Shown: piece by piece, positions 33,248-41,938 of the stretch | How the letters are laid out: the number at the start of each line of letters is the position of its first letter | Position numbering within the stretch: the first letter of the stretch is position 1 | Assembly (NCBI GenBank): GCA_039939375.1 | Contig: JBDVJO010000011.1 | Span: 496,001-560,000 of the forward strand | Length of the DNA stretch: 64,000 nucleotides | From: Paracrocinitomix sp039939375 | GTDB taxonomy: Bacteria; Bacteroidota; Bacteroidia; Flavobacteriales_D; Crocinitomicaceae | Direction: 5' to 3' | Notes under the pieces: model-generated | Database searches by the model: none | What the model was told of the DNA's origin: nothing | What the model saw: only the letters and a program-made list of their open reading frames with translations | Program-made: the position numbers and the translations under genes

Positions 33248-34543
33248 ATGCAATTACAAGATTACATAGCGCAACTTTTACAACAGCACAATTGTGTTAT
33301 TGTTCCAGATTTTGGTGGATTTGTAGCCAACTATAAATCAGCAGTGGTAGATGAATTTAGAAAGAAAATTTATCCGCCGTCTAAAAGTGTATTGTTCAAT
33401 CCTAATCTTGTAAATAATGATGGCTTATTAGGAAACTATGTAGCTCAACAAAAAAAGCTAGAATACGCAGCCGCACTTTTATTTATCTCAGACGGAACTA
33501 AATCTTGGAAAAAAGATTTGGCTGAAGGGAAAAGAGTTGAGCTAGGAGAAATTGGATTTTTGTATTTAAAAAATGATCAAATCCAGTTTGAGCAATCACG
33601 TGAAATAAATTTATTACTAACGGCATACGGACTAAAAACGATTGATTTTGTTGACTTTTCAATAAAGTCAGAGAAACCTGTTCAAAAACCAGTTGAAGTA
33701 AAACCAGCGGTTGCTGAGAAAAATTCAACTTCTGAAAAAGAAACTCCAGTCACAGAAAAGAAGGAGCAACCTGTTCTAGCAATAGTTGAAGAAAAGAGCG
33801 CCTCTACTGAAGCTTCAGGCGGCAAGCAAAAAGAAGAAAGCAAATCTACACTGATTGCACTCAACGAAAAAGAAGAGATAGCTGAAGTAAAAGAAGCGCA
33901 TTCTGAAGAGAAGGATCCTCAAGTCGTTCCGATTAAAAAGAACAGATTCGGGACAATAATGCGTTATGCGGCGGCTGTTGCGATTGTTCCTATGTTATTT
34001 TATTCTTATTGGATTCCAATGGAAACGGATGCATTGGATACTGGAGCCGTTCAGTTTTCAGATTTCAATCCTATCCATACACAAGTAAAAAGAACTTACC
34101 AAAGTAGAATATCCGAATTTCAGGCTGAGTCAATTCCGGCGACTAAAACTTGGGAAGAAATCACGGCAAATATTAATGCGCCTGTTTATAATTTTGAGTT
34201 TTCTGAAGATTTTTATGTCACTGTTGCACTTGAAAAAGAAGCCTTGGTTGATATTGATGATAATACCAACGTTGTGGTAAACGAAACGAAAGAAGAAGTT
34301 GACCACAATGAAATTGCACAACAAGGAAATTTCCACATTATTTCGGGATGTTTTTCAGTGAAAGACAACGCAAATAATTTAGTCAGTGAGTTAAATGCTA
34401 ACGGATTTAATGCACAAATTTTAGATAAAAAAGGAAACCTTCACCGCGTTTCAGCTGGAGGGTTTTCAACTAAAGATGAGGCAAAATCAGCCTTAGATAA
34501 AGTAAAATCAACAGGGTTTTCAGGTTGGATTCTGAAGTATTAA
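33248..34543 (+). CDS. HU/CCDC81-type and SPOR domain membrane protein
   Basis: This 431-residue protein combines two prokaryotic CCDC81-like HU domains at the N-terminus (residues about 1-58 and 65-135; CVIVPDFGGFVANYKSA is the hallmark), a charged Lys/Glu linker (about 140-235), one membrane helix (about 238-256) and a C-terminal SPOR domain (about 355-431; FHIISGCFSVKDNANNLVSE). SPOR domains bind denuded peptidoglycan glycans at division sites. The N-terminal part would be cytoplasmic and the SPOR part periplasmic, a layout well known in Bacteroidota, where it is presumed to act in cell division or envelope organisation. Confidence 0.9.
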   Translation: MQLQDYIAQLLQQHNCVIVPDFGGFVANYKSAVVDEFRKKIYPPSKSVLFNPNLVNNDGLLGNYVAQQKKLEYAAALLFISDGTKSWKKDLAEGKRVELGEIGFLYLKNDQIQFEQSREINLLLTAYGLKTIDFVDFSIKSEKPVQKPVEVKPAVAEKNSTSEKETPVTEKKEQPVLAIVEEKSASTEASGGKQKEESKSTLIALNEKEEIAEVKEAHSEEKDPQVVPIKKNRFGTIMRYAAAVAIVPMLFYSYWIPMETDALDTGAVQFSDFNPIHTQVKRTYQSRISEFQAESIPATKTWEEITANINAPVYNFEFSEDFYVTVALEKEALVDIDDNTNVVVNETKEEVDHNEIAQQGNFHIISGCFSVKDNANNLVSELNANGFNAQILDKKGNLHRVSAGGFSTKDEAKSALDKVKSTGFSGWILKY

Positions 34544-34691
34544 GACGAATTTAACCATTCTCAAAATATATTTTCTTGCCCCAAAAATTAATAAAAAGGA
34601 CTTTTATCCCCAAGATACTCCATTAAACCACCTTATTGTTTAGTTTTCTCAATGAATTGGTTAATTTTAAGCCGTATAGATATTTAAGATT

Positions 34692-35924
34692 ATGAAGAAG
34701 ACATTAGCATTTGTTTTTGGCGGATTATTTGCGATTACCGTAACCGCACAAAAAGCAGACATTACAAATAAAGAAGGAAGTAGTTATCGTTTTGAAAAAG
34801 TAGTGCATTTAGACGCTACACCTGTTCAATCACAAGGTTGGACTGGGACATGTTGGAGCTTTTCAGCGCTTTCATTTTTTGAAACAGAACTTAAGAGAAG
34901 AGGAAAAGATATGCCGATTCTTTCAGAAATGTTTATTGTTTATCAAGCGTATTTAGGTAAAGCTGAACGTTATTTCAGAACAGATGGTCATACAAATTTT
35001 GACGAAGGCGGTGCATTCCACGATATTCCTTGGGTAATTAGCAGATTTGGAATCGTTCCTGAATCAGTTTATAAAGGAATTGCTTATGAATCTGAAAAGC
35101 ATACGCACGCAGAGCTAGCTGCTATTTTAAAAGGAGCTATGAATGGCTTGATGGAAGCAAAAAAAGAAATGGGTGACAATGATGTGATTACACCTTCTTG
35201 GAGCAAAGCAATTCGTGGGATTTTAAATGCTTACTTAGGATTTATTCCTGAGAAAGTAGAAGACATGAAATTCAATGTTGATGGAAAAGAGTTCAATCCA
35301 ATCACATACAGAGAAGATTTAGGTTTGAATATGGATGATTATATTTCTTTAACTTCTTTTTCTAATCATGAATACAACAAACCTTGTCAATTAGCTATTG
35401 CAGATAACTGGGCTTGGGGTTCTTCTTACAATGTACCTCTAGAAGATTTTTGGGGAGCAGCAGAATATGCCTTAACTGAAGGATATTCTTTCGCTTGGGG
35501 AGCAGATGTTTCTGAAGATTACTTTTCATTTAGATCAGGTTTAGCAATAGTGCCAGAAGACAAGTCAACAATTTTCGTTTCAGGAAAAAACAACAAGAAC
35601 TTCTCAGATGGTGGTTCTGAAAAGAAAGCATCATGTTTCATGGAGCCAGGAAAAGAAATGGAAATCACTCCTGAACTAAGACAAAGAGGTTATGACGGAA
35701 AACAAACAACTGATGATCACGGAATGCATGCGGTAGGTTTGTATAAAGACCAAAAAGGAACAAAATACCTTTTAGTTAAAAACTCTTGGGGAACATCTTA
35801 CAATGACTGTGATGGATATTTCTATGCGTCAGAAGCCTACTTTAAGTACAAGACGATTAACATCTATTTGCATAAAGATGCCTTGTCTAAAGATATGAAG
35901 AAGAAGTTAGGGATTAAGTCGTAG
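34692..35924 (+). CDS. Exported C1-family cysteine peptidase (bleomycin-hydrolase-like)
   Basis: This is a 410-residue papain-superfamily peptidase of the bleomycin hydrolase/aminopeptidase C type. The catalytic Cys54 is in GWTGTCWSFSAL, the catalytic His346 is in DDHGMHAVGLY, and the Asn364 is in KNSWGT. Unlike the classical cytosolic enzymes, it carries a signal peptide (MKKTLAFVFGGLFAITVTAQ), so it likely acts in the periplasm or beyond. It is also shorter than the classical enzyme (about 450 residues). No sorting domain is seen. The repeat cluster begins immediately after its stop codon; no terminator was recognised. Confidence 0.88.
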   Translation: MKKTLAFVFGGLFAITVTAQKADITNKEGSSYRFEKVVHLDATPVQSQGWTGTCWSFSALSFFETELKRRGKDMPILSEMFIVYQAYLGKAERYFRTDGHTNFDEGGAFHDIPWVISRFGIVPESVYKGIAYESEKHTHAELAAILKGAMNGLMEAKKEMGDNDVITPSWSKAIRGILNAYLGFIPEKVEDMKFNVDGKEFNPITYREDLGLNMDDYISLTSFSNHEYNKPCQLAIADNWAWGSSYNVPLEDFWGAAEYALTEGYSFAWGADVSEDYFSFRSGLAIVPEDKSTIFVSGKNNKNFSDGGSEKKASCFMEPGKEMEITPELRQRGYDGKQTTDDHGMHAVGLYKDQKGTKYLLVKNSWGTSYNDCDGYFYASEAYFKYKTINIYLHKDALSKDMKKKLGIKS

Positions 35925-35929
35925 ACTTT

Positions 35930-36320
35930 AGATCGCTCTCTCGGCTGAGCCGAGATCGCTTTTAGATTCTAGAGCAAAGACTTGAATTGGTACATCCCGG
36001 TTGAACCTTTCCCTAATCAAAACTATGTTTTGAGATTAAAGATCGCTCTCTACGTTCGCTTATAGAATAAAGAGCAAAGACTTGATTCTGTACAACCCGG
36101 CTGAACTTTTACCTAATCAAATATTTACTCTAATTCCTAGTGCAAGAGAAGAGAAAATGTGCAAGCTCAAATCTATACTCTATGCTCTATGTTCTATACT
36201 CTAGTGTAAGATAACAACAGACGTGCAAGCTCAAATCTATACTCTATACTCTATGTTCTATACTCTAGAGCAAGATAACAACAGACGTACAAGATCAATC
36301 AATCTATACTCTCAAAACAC
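35930..36320. repeat. Modular intergenic repeat cluster A
   Basis: This 402-base gap carries no gene but is built of repeated modules. Module P (starting GATCGCTCTC and ending CCTAATCAAA, about 80-95 bases) occurs at 35931 and 36041. Module Q is a degenerate heptad run (TCTATAC, TCTATGC, TCTATGT) at about 36172-36202 and 36235-36265. Module R (GCAAGATAACAACAGACGT) occurs near 36207 and 36270. The first P copy holds the hairpin CTCGGC-TGA-GCCGAG; the second has ACGTTCGC at that place. The same succession is repeated 1,999-2,000 bases further on, beyond the sensor kinase. Confidence 0.85.
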
Positions 36321-36326
36321 GTCAAC

Positions 36327-37883
36327 CTACTTATAACTCTTAAATTCAAAATTGTATTGAGTTCCAGATTCATTTTTAATAATCGAATATGACCCTTCTA
36401 ATTGATCTGTGAAAATTTCAATTAAAGAACTTCCAAATTTCTTGCTAGTAGGATTTTCTAACCATTTACCATCATCTTTATAAGTCAAGATTAGCTGGTT
36501 ATTGATTTCGGATATTTTAATAGTGATCAGGCCTTTTTCTTTATTGATAAAACCATATTTGAGACTGTTGGTAATCAATTCATTTAAGATGAGAGCCAAA
36601 GGCACAATTGCTTTTAAATCCAATGTTTTCGTTGTTGCTTCAATGAACATTTGAACATCAGTTTCACCTGAAAAAGACTGAATAATATCATCCGAAAGTG
36701 CTCTGATATATTCTTCGGCAGAAATAAAATCTAGGCTAGAAGTGTTATATATTTTTTCATGAATTAATGCTATTGCCCGTATCCGTTCGGTGGCTTCGTT
36801 TAATGAAGATTCTACTAAATCATTTTCTGAAGCACCCGCCTGAAGCCGGATTAAACTCGTTATAATTTGAAGGTTGTTTTTGACTCTATGGTGAATTTCT
36901 TGCAGTAGTACTTTTTTTTCGCGGTCTTGTTTTTTAATTTGATCAAGAGAAATTTTGAGCGTATGCTGCATTTTGGTTTTCTCGATCACTTGCCTTTTTA
37001 AGCTTCTATTCCAAAAATAAAAGAGTAAGAAAACAATTAATAATCCGCCAGCAATTATCAATAACCAAGTTAATGCTGTGGTCCAACTAAAACCGTATTC
37101 GTAACGAACGGAAATCCAATCTTTTCTAATTCTACTGGCTTCTTGAATAGAAACATTATCGATTACTTTTTGACAAATGTCTCTAAAAATCACCCAATCT
37201 TTGGTAAAGGCCATTGCGATTTCTATGTCCTCATAATTTGTTGGGGCAGCAATTTTTAAATTAGTAAACCCCTTATGATTAACGTAATAACTGATTACTC
37301 CTAAACTTCCAATAAAAGCCTCTGTTTCTCCAAAACTTACTGACTCAAGACATTCTTTAATCGTTTCTATTTCTACTACGTCAATTTCAGGATGCTCTTT
37401 TTTTATTAATGCGGTAGACCAGTATCCAACCGGCATTGCGACTTTTTTACCGTAAAGATCTTCTAAACATCCAATGTACTCATACTCCATTCTAGTTGAG
37501 ATGACCATTGGGTCAGAAACATAAGGTGTGGTGAATTCAAGAAATTCTTTACGTTCATCATCTATCGCACAGCTCGGAACCATATTGATTGTTCCTTCGC
37601 GTAATCCAGCTATTGATTCTTTCCATGTTAAGTCAGGAATAGGAACCATATCTATACCTGTAGCCTTTTCTATTCGATTGACATATTCTCCAACGATTCC
37701 AGTGTAAATTTCATTTTGATAGATTTCATAGGGTTCCCATTTTGGTTCATAACCAAAGTTGACGACAGGATGTGCGTCAATCCATTCTTGTTCTTGGGCG
37801 GAAAAGTTGATTTCTTGAGAAAAACAATTCGCAAAAGAGAGCAAAAACAGTCCGGCTAAAACTATTTTCTGGATAGGGTACAT
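36327..37883 (-). CDS. Orphan sensor histidine kinase with solute-binding-protein sensor domain
   Basis: This is a 518-residue membrane kinase. After a signal peptide (about 1-22, ending NCFSQ) comes a periplasmic SBP_bac_3-type (Venus flytrap) domain (about 28-260; VNFGYEPKWEPYEIYQ, GEYVNRIEKATGIDM, LTWKESIAGLREGTINMVPS). A membrane helix follows (about 269-290), then a HisKA_2-type dimerisation domain with LQEIHHRVKNNLQIITSLIR (His331/His332) and an ATPase domain (LILNELITNSLKYGF, then DDGKW, where the usual Gly-rich box is reduced). It has no receiver domain and no response regulator next to it, so its partner is elsewhere. It likely senses an amino acid or similar small solute (family inference). 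It lies between two clusters of the same direct repeat. Confidence 0.88.
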   Translation of the reverse strand: MYPIQKIVLAGLFLLSFANCFSQEINFSAQEQEWIDAHPVVNFGYEPKWEPYEIYQNEIYTGIVGEYVNRIEKATGIDMVPIPDLTWKESIAGLREGTINMVPSCAIDDERKEFLEFTTPYVSDPMVISTRMEYEYIGCLEDLYGKKVAMPVGYWSTALIKKEHPEIDVVEIETIKECLESVSFGETEAFIGSLGVISYYVNHKGFTNLKIAAPTNYEDIEIAMAFTKDWVIFRDICQKVIDNVSIQEASRIRKDWISVRYEYGFSWTTALTWLLIIAGGLLIVFLLFYFWNRSLKRQVIEKTKMQHTLKISLDQIKKQDREKKVLLQEIHHRVKNNLQIITSLIRLQAGASENDLVESSLNEATERIRAIALIHEKIYNTSSLDFISAEEYIRALSDDIIQSFSGETDVQMFIEATTKTLDLKAIVPLALILNELITNSLKYGFINKEKGLITIKISEINNQLILTYKDDGKWLENPTSKKFGSSLIEIFTDQLEGSYSIIKNESGTQYNFEFKSYK

Positions 37884-37920
37884 GCTTGTAATTTAGTAAT
37901 TTAATCGGAATTTTGGTTCT

Positions 37921-38826
37921 TAGACTATAGATCGCTCTGTCGGCTGAGCCGAGATCGCTTTTAGATTATAGAGCAAAGACTTGACTCCGTGCATCCCGGT
38001 TGAACCATTTCCTCAATCAAATCTATGTTCTGAGATTAAAGATCGCTCTCTCCGTTCGCTTAAAGAATAAAGACTTGTTTCTATACAACCCGGCTGAACT
38101 TTTCCCCAATCAAATATTTACTCTAATTCCTAGGGCAAGAGAAGAGAAAATGTGCATGCTCAGATCTATACTCTTTGTTCTATGCTCTATATTCTCAAGT
38201 CAGACTATAGATCGCTCTCTACGTTCGCTTAAAGAATAAAGAGCAAAGACTTGTTTCTGTACAACCTGGTTGAACCTTTCCCTAATCAAATCTATACTCT
38301 ATGCTCTATTTTCTATACTCTAGTGCAAGATAACAACAGACGTACAAGATTAAATCTATGTTCTGAGATTAAAGATCGCTCTCTCCGTTCGCTTAAAGAA
38401 TAAAGAGTAAAGACTTTATTCCGTAAATCCCAGTTGAACTTTTCCCTAATCAAATCTATACTCTATGCTCTATGTTTTATACTCTCGTGCAAGATAACAA
38501 CAGACGTGCAAGATCAAGTCTATACTCTTTGCTCTATACTCTATGTTCTCAAAAAAAACAGACGTACAAGATTAAATCTATGTTCTGAGATTAAAGATCG
38601 CTCTCTACGTTAGCTTAAAGAATAAAGAGTAAAGACTTTATTCCGTAAATCCCAGTTAAACTTTTCCCTAATCAAATCTATACTCTATGCTCTGTGTTCT
38701 ATACTCTCGTGCAAGATAAAAACAGACGTGCAAAATCAAGTCTATACTCTTTGCTCTATACTCTATGTTCTCAAACAAAACAGACGTACAAGATCAAATC
38801 TATGCTCTAAACTCTATACTCTCAAA
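37921..38826. repeat. Modular intergenic repeat cluster B
   Basis: This fills most of a 1,048-base gap with no credible gene. Module P occurs at 37930, 38041, 38210, 38374 and 38596. Modules Q (TCTATRY heptads), R (GCAAGATAACAACAGACGT) and S (TCTATGTTCTGAGATTAAA) are interspersed. The first two units repeat cluster A, including a private variant segment (CTCTAATTCCTAG, then GCAAGAGAAGAGAAAATGTG) found only in these two places. The gap between the cluster and the next gene (38827-38931) holds the likely promoter region of the M43 protease: TTTG at 38877-38880 and TAAATTG at 38904-38910, spaced 23, a weak match. Confidence 0.85.
38374..38817. repeat. Two tandem 222-bp copies inside cluster B
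   Basis: The unit at 38374-38595 is repeated from 38596 with about ten substitutions and no visible indel (my count by eye, roughly 95% identity); the last bases of the second copy diverge. This is the most recent duplication of the family in the window. Confidence 0.85.
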
Positions 38827-38931
38827 AAACGTTAAAAAACTTTACCTCTAGGCAAATTCGCGTTTGAAAAATCGCATTTGTTGCATTCCTACTTCAAAAT
38901 CAGTAAATTGGGTCGAACTAAAATCTATAGC

Positions 38932-41883
38932 ATGAAAAAAACATTTACTCGTTTATCGCTATTAGCGTTATTTTATTTACCCTTGGGAACTGCTTTCGGA
39001 CAGCAATTGTTAGATGCCGGACAGCATATCCAACCAGTTTCAAAGCATGTTGCTGAAACCAAATTTTTTGGATCACCAGACTTACATCACCAACATGATG
39101 GTGAACATTGTATTTCAGATGCATTGACAAATCATTGGTTAGAATCTTATGAAATGGTGGATGAATATGCAGCACAGCAAGCCTACCAGAATCATTTAGC
39201 ACATCAAACTCAAGGTGATCGTGCAACCTACACCATTCCAATTATTTTTCACGTAATCCACAACCCTGCGAGTCCTGCTGAAAATGTTTCAGAGGCGGCA
39301 ATTAATGCACTTTTGGATGCTGTAAATGAAGATTTTTCGGCTACAAATTCAGATATCGGTAACTTAAGAACTGGCTTCGGTTGGACAGATGCTAACGCAG
39401 ATATCGAGTTTTGTTTAGCTCAAAAAGATCCAGCAGGTCAGCAATTAGCCGAACTTGGGATTCATAGAGTAGAGACTACAGAAGGTTATTTTGACCCGAA
39501 CTCTGAAGCAAACAAAATGAAAGGAGATACTGGTGGAGATACCGGAACTCCCGGTTGGGACAGAAATTCTTACGTGAACGTTTGGATTTGTGATATTACA
39601 AATGGAGCTTCTTCTGGTGTAGCTGGTTATGCATATAAACCTACTGTTTCTTCTCTGCCGCCTGCTTCGATTGATGGAATTGTGATAGATTATAACCTAG
39701 GAATGCCACCTACTAACCGTGTGTTGACACATGAAATTGGGCACTATTTAGGACTTTCTCATACTTGGGGTAACTCTAATAATGCTTCCGGATGTACAGA
39801 AGATGACGGTTTAACTGATACTCCTGTAACGGCTGGACCTTCTTTTGATTATCCAGGTTCTTGTGGCGGTTCTCAGCAAACTTGTTCAGGAACTGAAACA
39901 CAGTATGAGAACTTTATGGATTATTCTAACTGTACAGTGATTTACACGCAAGAACAAGCGAACTTAATGGCTGCAGTTTTAGGTGGATCAAGAGCTAGTT
40001 TATTGGCTTCGGATGCATGTACACCGGTTAATCCTCAGCCGCCTGTAACTGATTTCGTAGCTGACATCACAACTGTAATTGAAGGTGGGTCTGTTAATAT
40101 TTCAGATTTATCAACGAACTATCCTACTGGTTGGTCTTGGTCTGTAAACCCATCAACTGGAACCTCATTTATTAATGGATCAAGTGCAACAACGCAAGAC
40201 GTGACTATTCAGTTCACAACCGCTGGAGTATATGAGATTTCATTAACCGCAAATAATGCCTACGGAAACGACACAGAAGTTAAAACGGCATATATTAATG
40301 TTGTAGCATCAGGTGGTGGAGCAGTGGCCTGCGATACGTTAAGAAATTATACTTCTGCTGAAGAGGCGAATTTGGCAATTTACACACTAACAGGAGAGGC
40401 TGGATATTATCCATCTATGGCTACAATTAATACAGGGGCTGCAACTTTATCAGATTATGCTGATTCTTATTTTACTTCTACGCCAACAGAGGTGAGAAGA
40501 GTAAGATTTCCTGCATTACAAGTGGATGATATTGGTGCAGCTTCAAATGTTACTTTCACAGTTTGGGCGGATGCCGCAGGATTGCCTGGAGCTGTATTGG
40601 GAACAGAGTCTGTTCCGTTAACAAGTTTAAACGAAGGATTTTATAATACGGTAGATTTCACAACACCTGTTCCAGTATCTGGAAATTTCTGGGCTGGATG
40701 GCAATTAGATGAAACCAGTTTTGACACTTTATTAATGGCAACAACAAACTTTGATGACAGACCTTCTGGACCAAGTTCAAGTGCCGTTTATGTGGATGCG
40801 CCTTTCAACCAGTGGTTACTAACTTCTGACTTGTTTGGTTCAACACCAGATGCTTCTTTAATATTTGATGTTTTGGTTTCTAACGGCCCTGCTCCGATAG
40901 CGCTTGCTTCTTGGCCTGATGCTGAGTATTGTCAAGGAATGGATGTAACTATGAACGGGTTTGGTTCTACAAATGCTGATAGCTACTATTGGGATATTTC
41001 TGATGGATCTAACAATTACTTTTATGACCAAGGAAACTTAACTACTCCATTTACACAAGGTAACTGGACGATTTCTTTAGAAGTAGATGCATCTTGTTTG
41101 ACGGATGTTGATGGCCCCTTTAACTTAACAATCAATCCACCAATGATAGCCAACTTTACGAATACAGATGAAAACTGTATAGCGGCTGATGGTAGTATCA
41201 CAATCGCACTTTCTGGTGGTGATGGTGGGCCTTATAACTATTCTATCAATAACAACACAACTATAGAGACGTCTGGGGTTTACACAGGCTTGATTTCGGG
41301 GTCTTATCCATATATTTTAACAGACAATAATAACTGTGAATTGACGGGAACGACTGCTGTTGGAAATGCCAACTCATTTACACCAACAATCACACCTGAT
41401 ATGACTGTTGCCGCTTTAACTCCAACAGATCTTAACGTTACTGGTGGAACTTCTTGGGTTTGGTATGAAAATAATGGTGGTGGACCAGTTCAAATTGGAA
41501 CGACTCAAACAGTGAATGTATCACCAGCAGTGACGACAACTTATGTCTGTAATGTAACTGATGGTTCGGGATGTGAAGCTGAGTTAGAAGTTACTTTAAC
41601 TGTAGATTCAGGTGGAGGAATTGATGATGAATTAGCAAATGCTTTCAATATCTACCCTAACCCGACAGAAGGAATTTTCTCTGTTGTTTTTGACTTAAAT
41701 CAATCTAAAGACATGCAGATTGAAGTCATTAATTTAGTAGGAGATAAGGTGTTTTCTAACAACTTTACTGAAGTGAAAGATCAAAAAATAAACTTTGATT
41801 TAACAGCAATGTCTGCCGGTATCTACTTCGTGACCATTCAGTCAGAAGGAGAAAAAGTGACCAAAAAGGTTGTTTTGAGGTAA
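38932..41883 (+). CDS. M43-family zinc metalloprotease, multi-domain T9SS type A cargo
   Basis: This is a 983-residue secreted protease; ATG 38932 is chosen over an upstream TTG because it opens a signal peptide (MKKTFTRLSLLALFYLPLG, about 1-24). The M43 domain (about 95-365) has the full zinc motif HEIGHYLGLSH at 267-277 with the canonical Gly. It is followed by a PKD-like domain (about 366-460), a jelly-roll-like segment (about 466-650), further Ig/PKD-like parts, a SprB-like repeat (about 742-810; AADGSITIALSGGDGGPYNY) and a T9SS type A tail (NIYPNPTEG, about 905-983). It is related to the three proteases at the window start but has a different C-terminal architecture. The gene lies directly after repeat cluster B and ends in a terminator. 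Confidence 0.9.
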   Translation: MKKTFTRLSLLALFYLPLGTAFGQQLLDAGQHIQPVSKHVAETKFFGSPDLHHQHDGEHCISDALTNHWLESYEMVDEYAAQQAYQNHLAHQTQGDRATYTIPIIFHVIHNPASPAENVSEAAINALLDAVNEDFSATNSDIGNLRTGFGWTDANADIEFCLAQKDPAGQQLAELGIHRVETTEGYFDPNSEANKMKGDTGGDTGTPGWDRNSYVNVWICDITNGASSGVAGYAYKPTVSSLPPASIDGIVIDYNLGMPPTNRVLTHEIGHYLGLSHTWGNSNNASGCTEDDGLTDTPVTAGPSFDYPGSCGGSQQTCSGTETQYENFMDYSNCTVIYTQEQANLMAAVLGGSRASLLASDACTPVNPQPPVTDFVADITTVIEGGSVNISDLSTNYPTGWSWSVNPSTGTSFINGSSATTQDVTIQFTTAGVYEISLTANNAYGNDTEVKTAYINVVASGGGAVACDTLRNYTSAEEANLAIYTLTGEAGYYPSMATINTGAATLSDYADSYFTSTPTEVRRVRFPALQVDDIGAASNVTFTVWADAAGLPGAVLGTESVPLTSLNEGFYNTVDFTTPVPVSGNFWAGWQLDETSFDTLLMATTNFDDRPSGPSSSAVYVDAPFNQWLLTSDLFGSTPDASLIFDVLVSNGPAPIALASWPDAEYCQGMDVTMNGFGSTNADSYYWDISDGSNNYFYDQGNLTTPFTQGNWTISLEVDASCLTDVDGPFNLTINPPMIANFTNTDENCIAADGSITIALSGGDGGPYNYSINNNTTIETSGVYTGLISGSYPYILTDNNNCELTGTTAVGNANSFTPTITPDMTVAALTPTDLNVTGGTSWVWYENNGGGPVQIGTTQTVNVSPAVTTTYVCNVTDGSGCEAELEVTLTVDSGGGIDDELANAFNIYPNPTEGIFSVVFDLNQSKDMQIEVINLVGDKVFSNNFTEVKDQKINFDLTAMSAGIYFVTIQSEGEKVTKKVVLR

Positions 41884-41901
41884 TTCACTCATAAATATTA
41901 G

Positions 41902-41933
41902 AAAGGGGAAGACATTCGTTTTCCCCTTTTTTT
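41902..41933 (+). terminator. Terminator of the fourth M43 protease
   Basis: AAAGGGGAA (41902-41910) pairs with TTCCCCTTT (41921-41929), followed by T residues. It also lies just past the stop of the convergent TonB receptor and may serve both. Confidence 0.85.
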
Positions 41934-41938
41934 ATTGT

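Noticed and set aside
38000..38239. Open reading frame of 79 residues in repeat cluster B
   Set aside because: It lies wholly inside repeat modules, has no homologue-like features, and is not preserved in the equivalent positions of the other copies.
35930..38826. The repeat clusters at first resemble a CRISPR or composite transposon
   Set aside because: Unit length varies (110, 111, 164, 169, 222), there are no constant short repeats with unique spacers, no cas genes, and no transposase or terminal inverted repeats around the kinase.
38878..38931. Upstream TTG start for the fourth M43 protease
   Set aside because: The ATG at 38932 opens a standard signal peptide; the extra 18 residues have no signal features.
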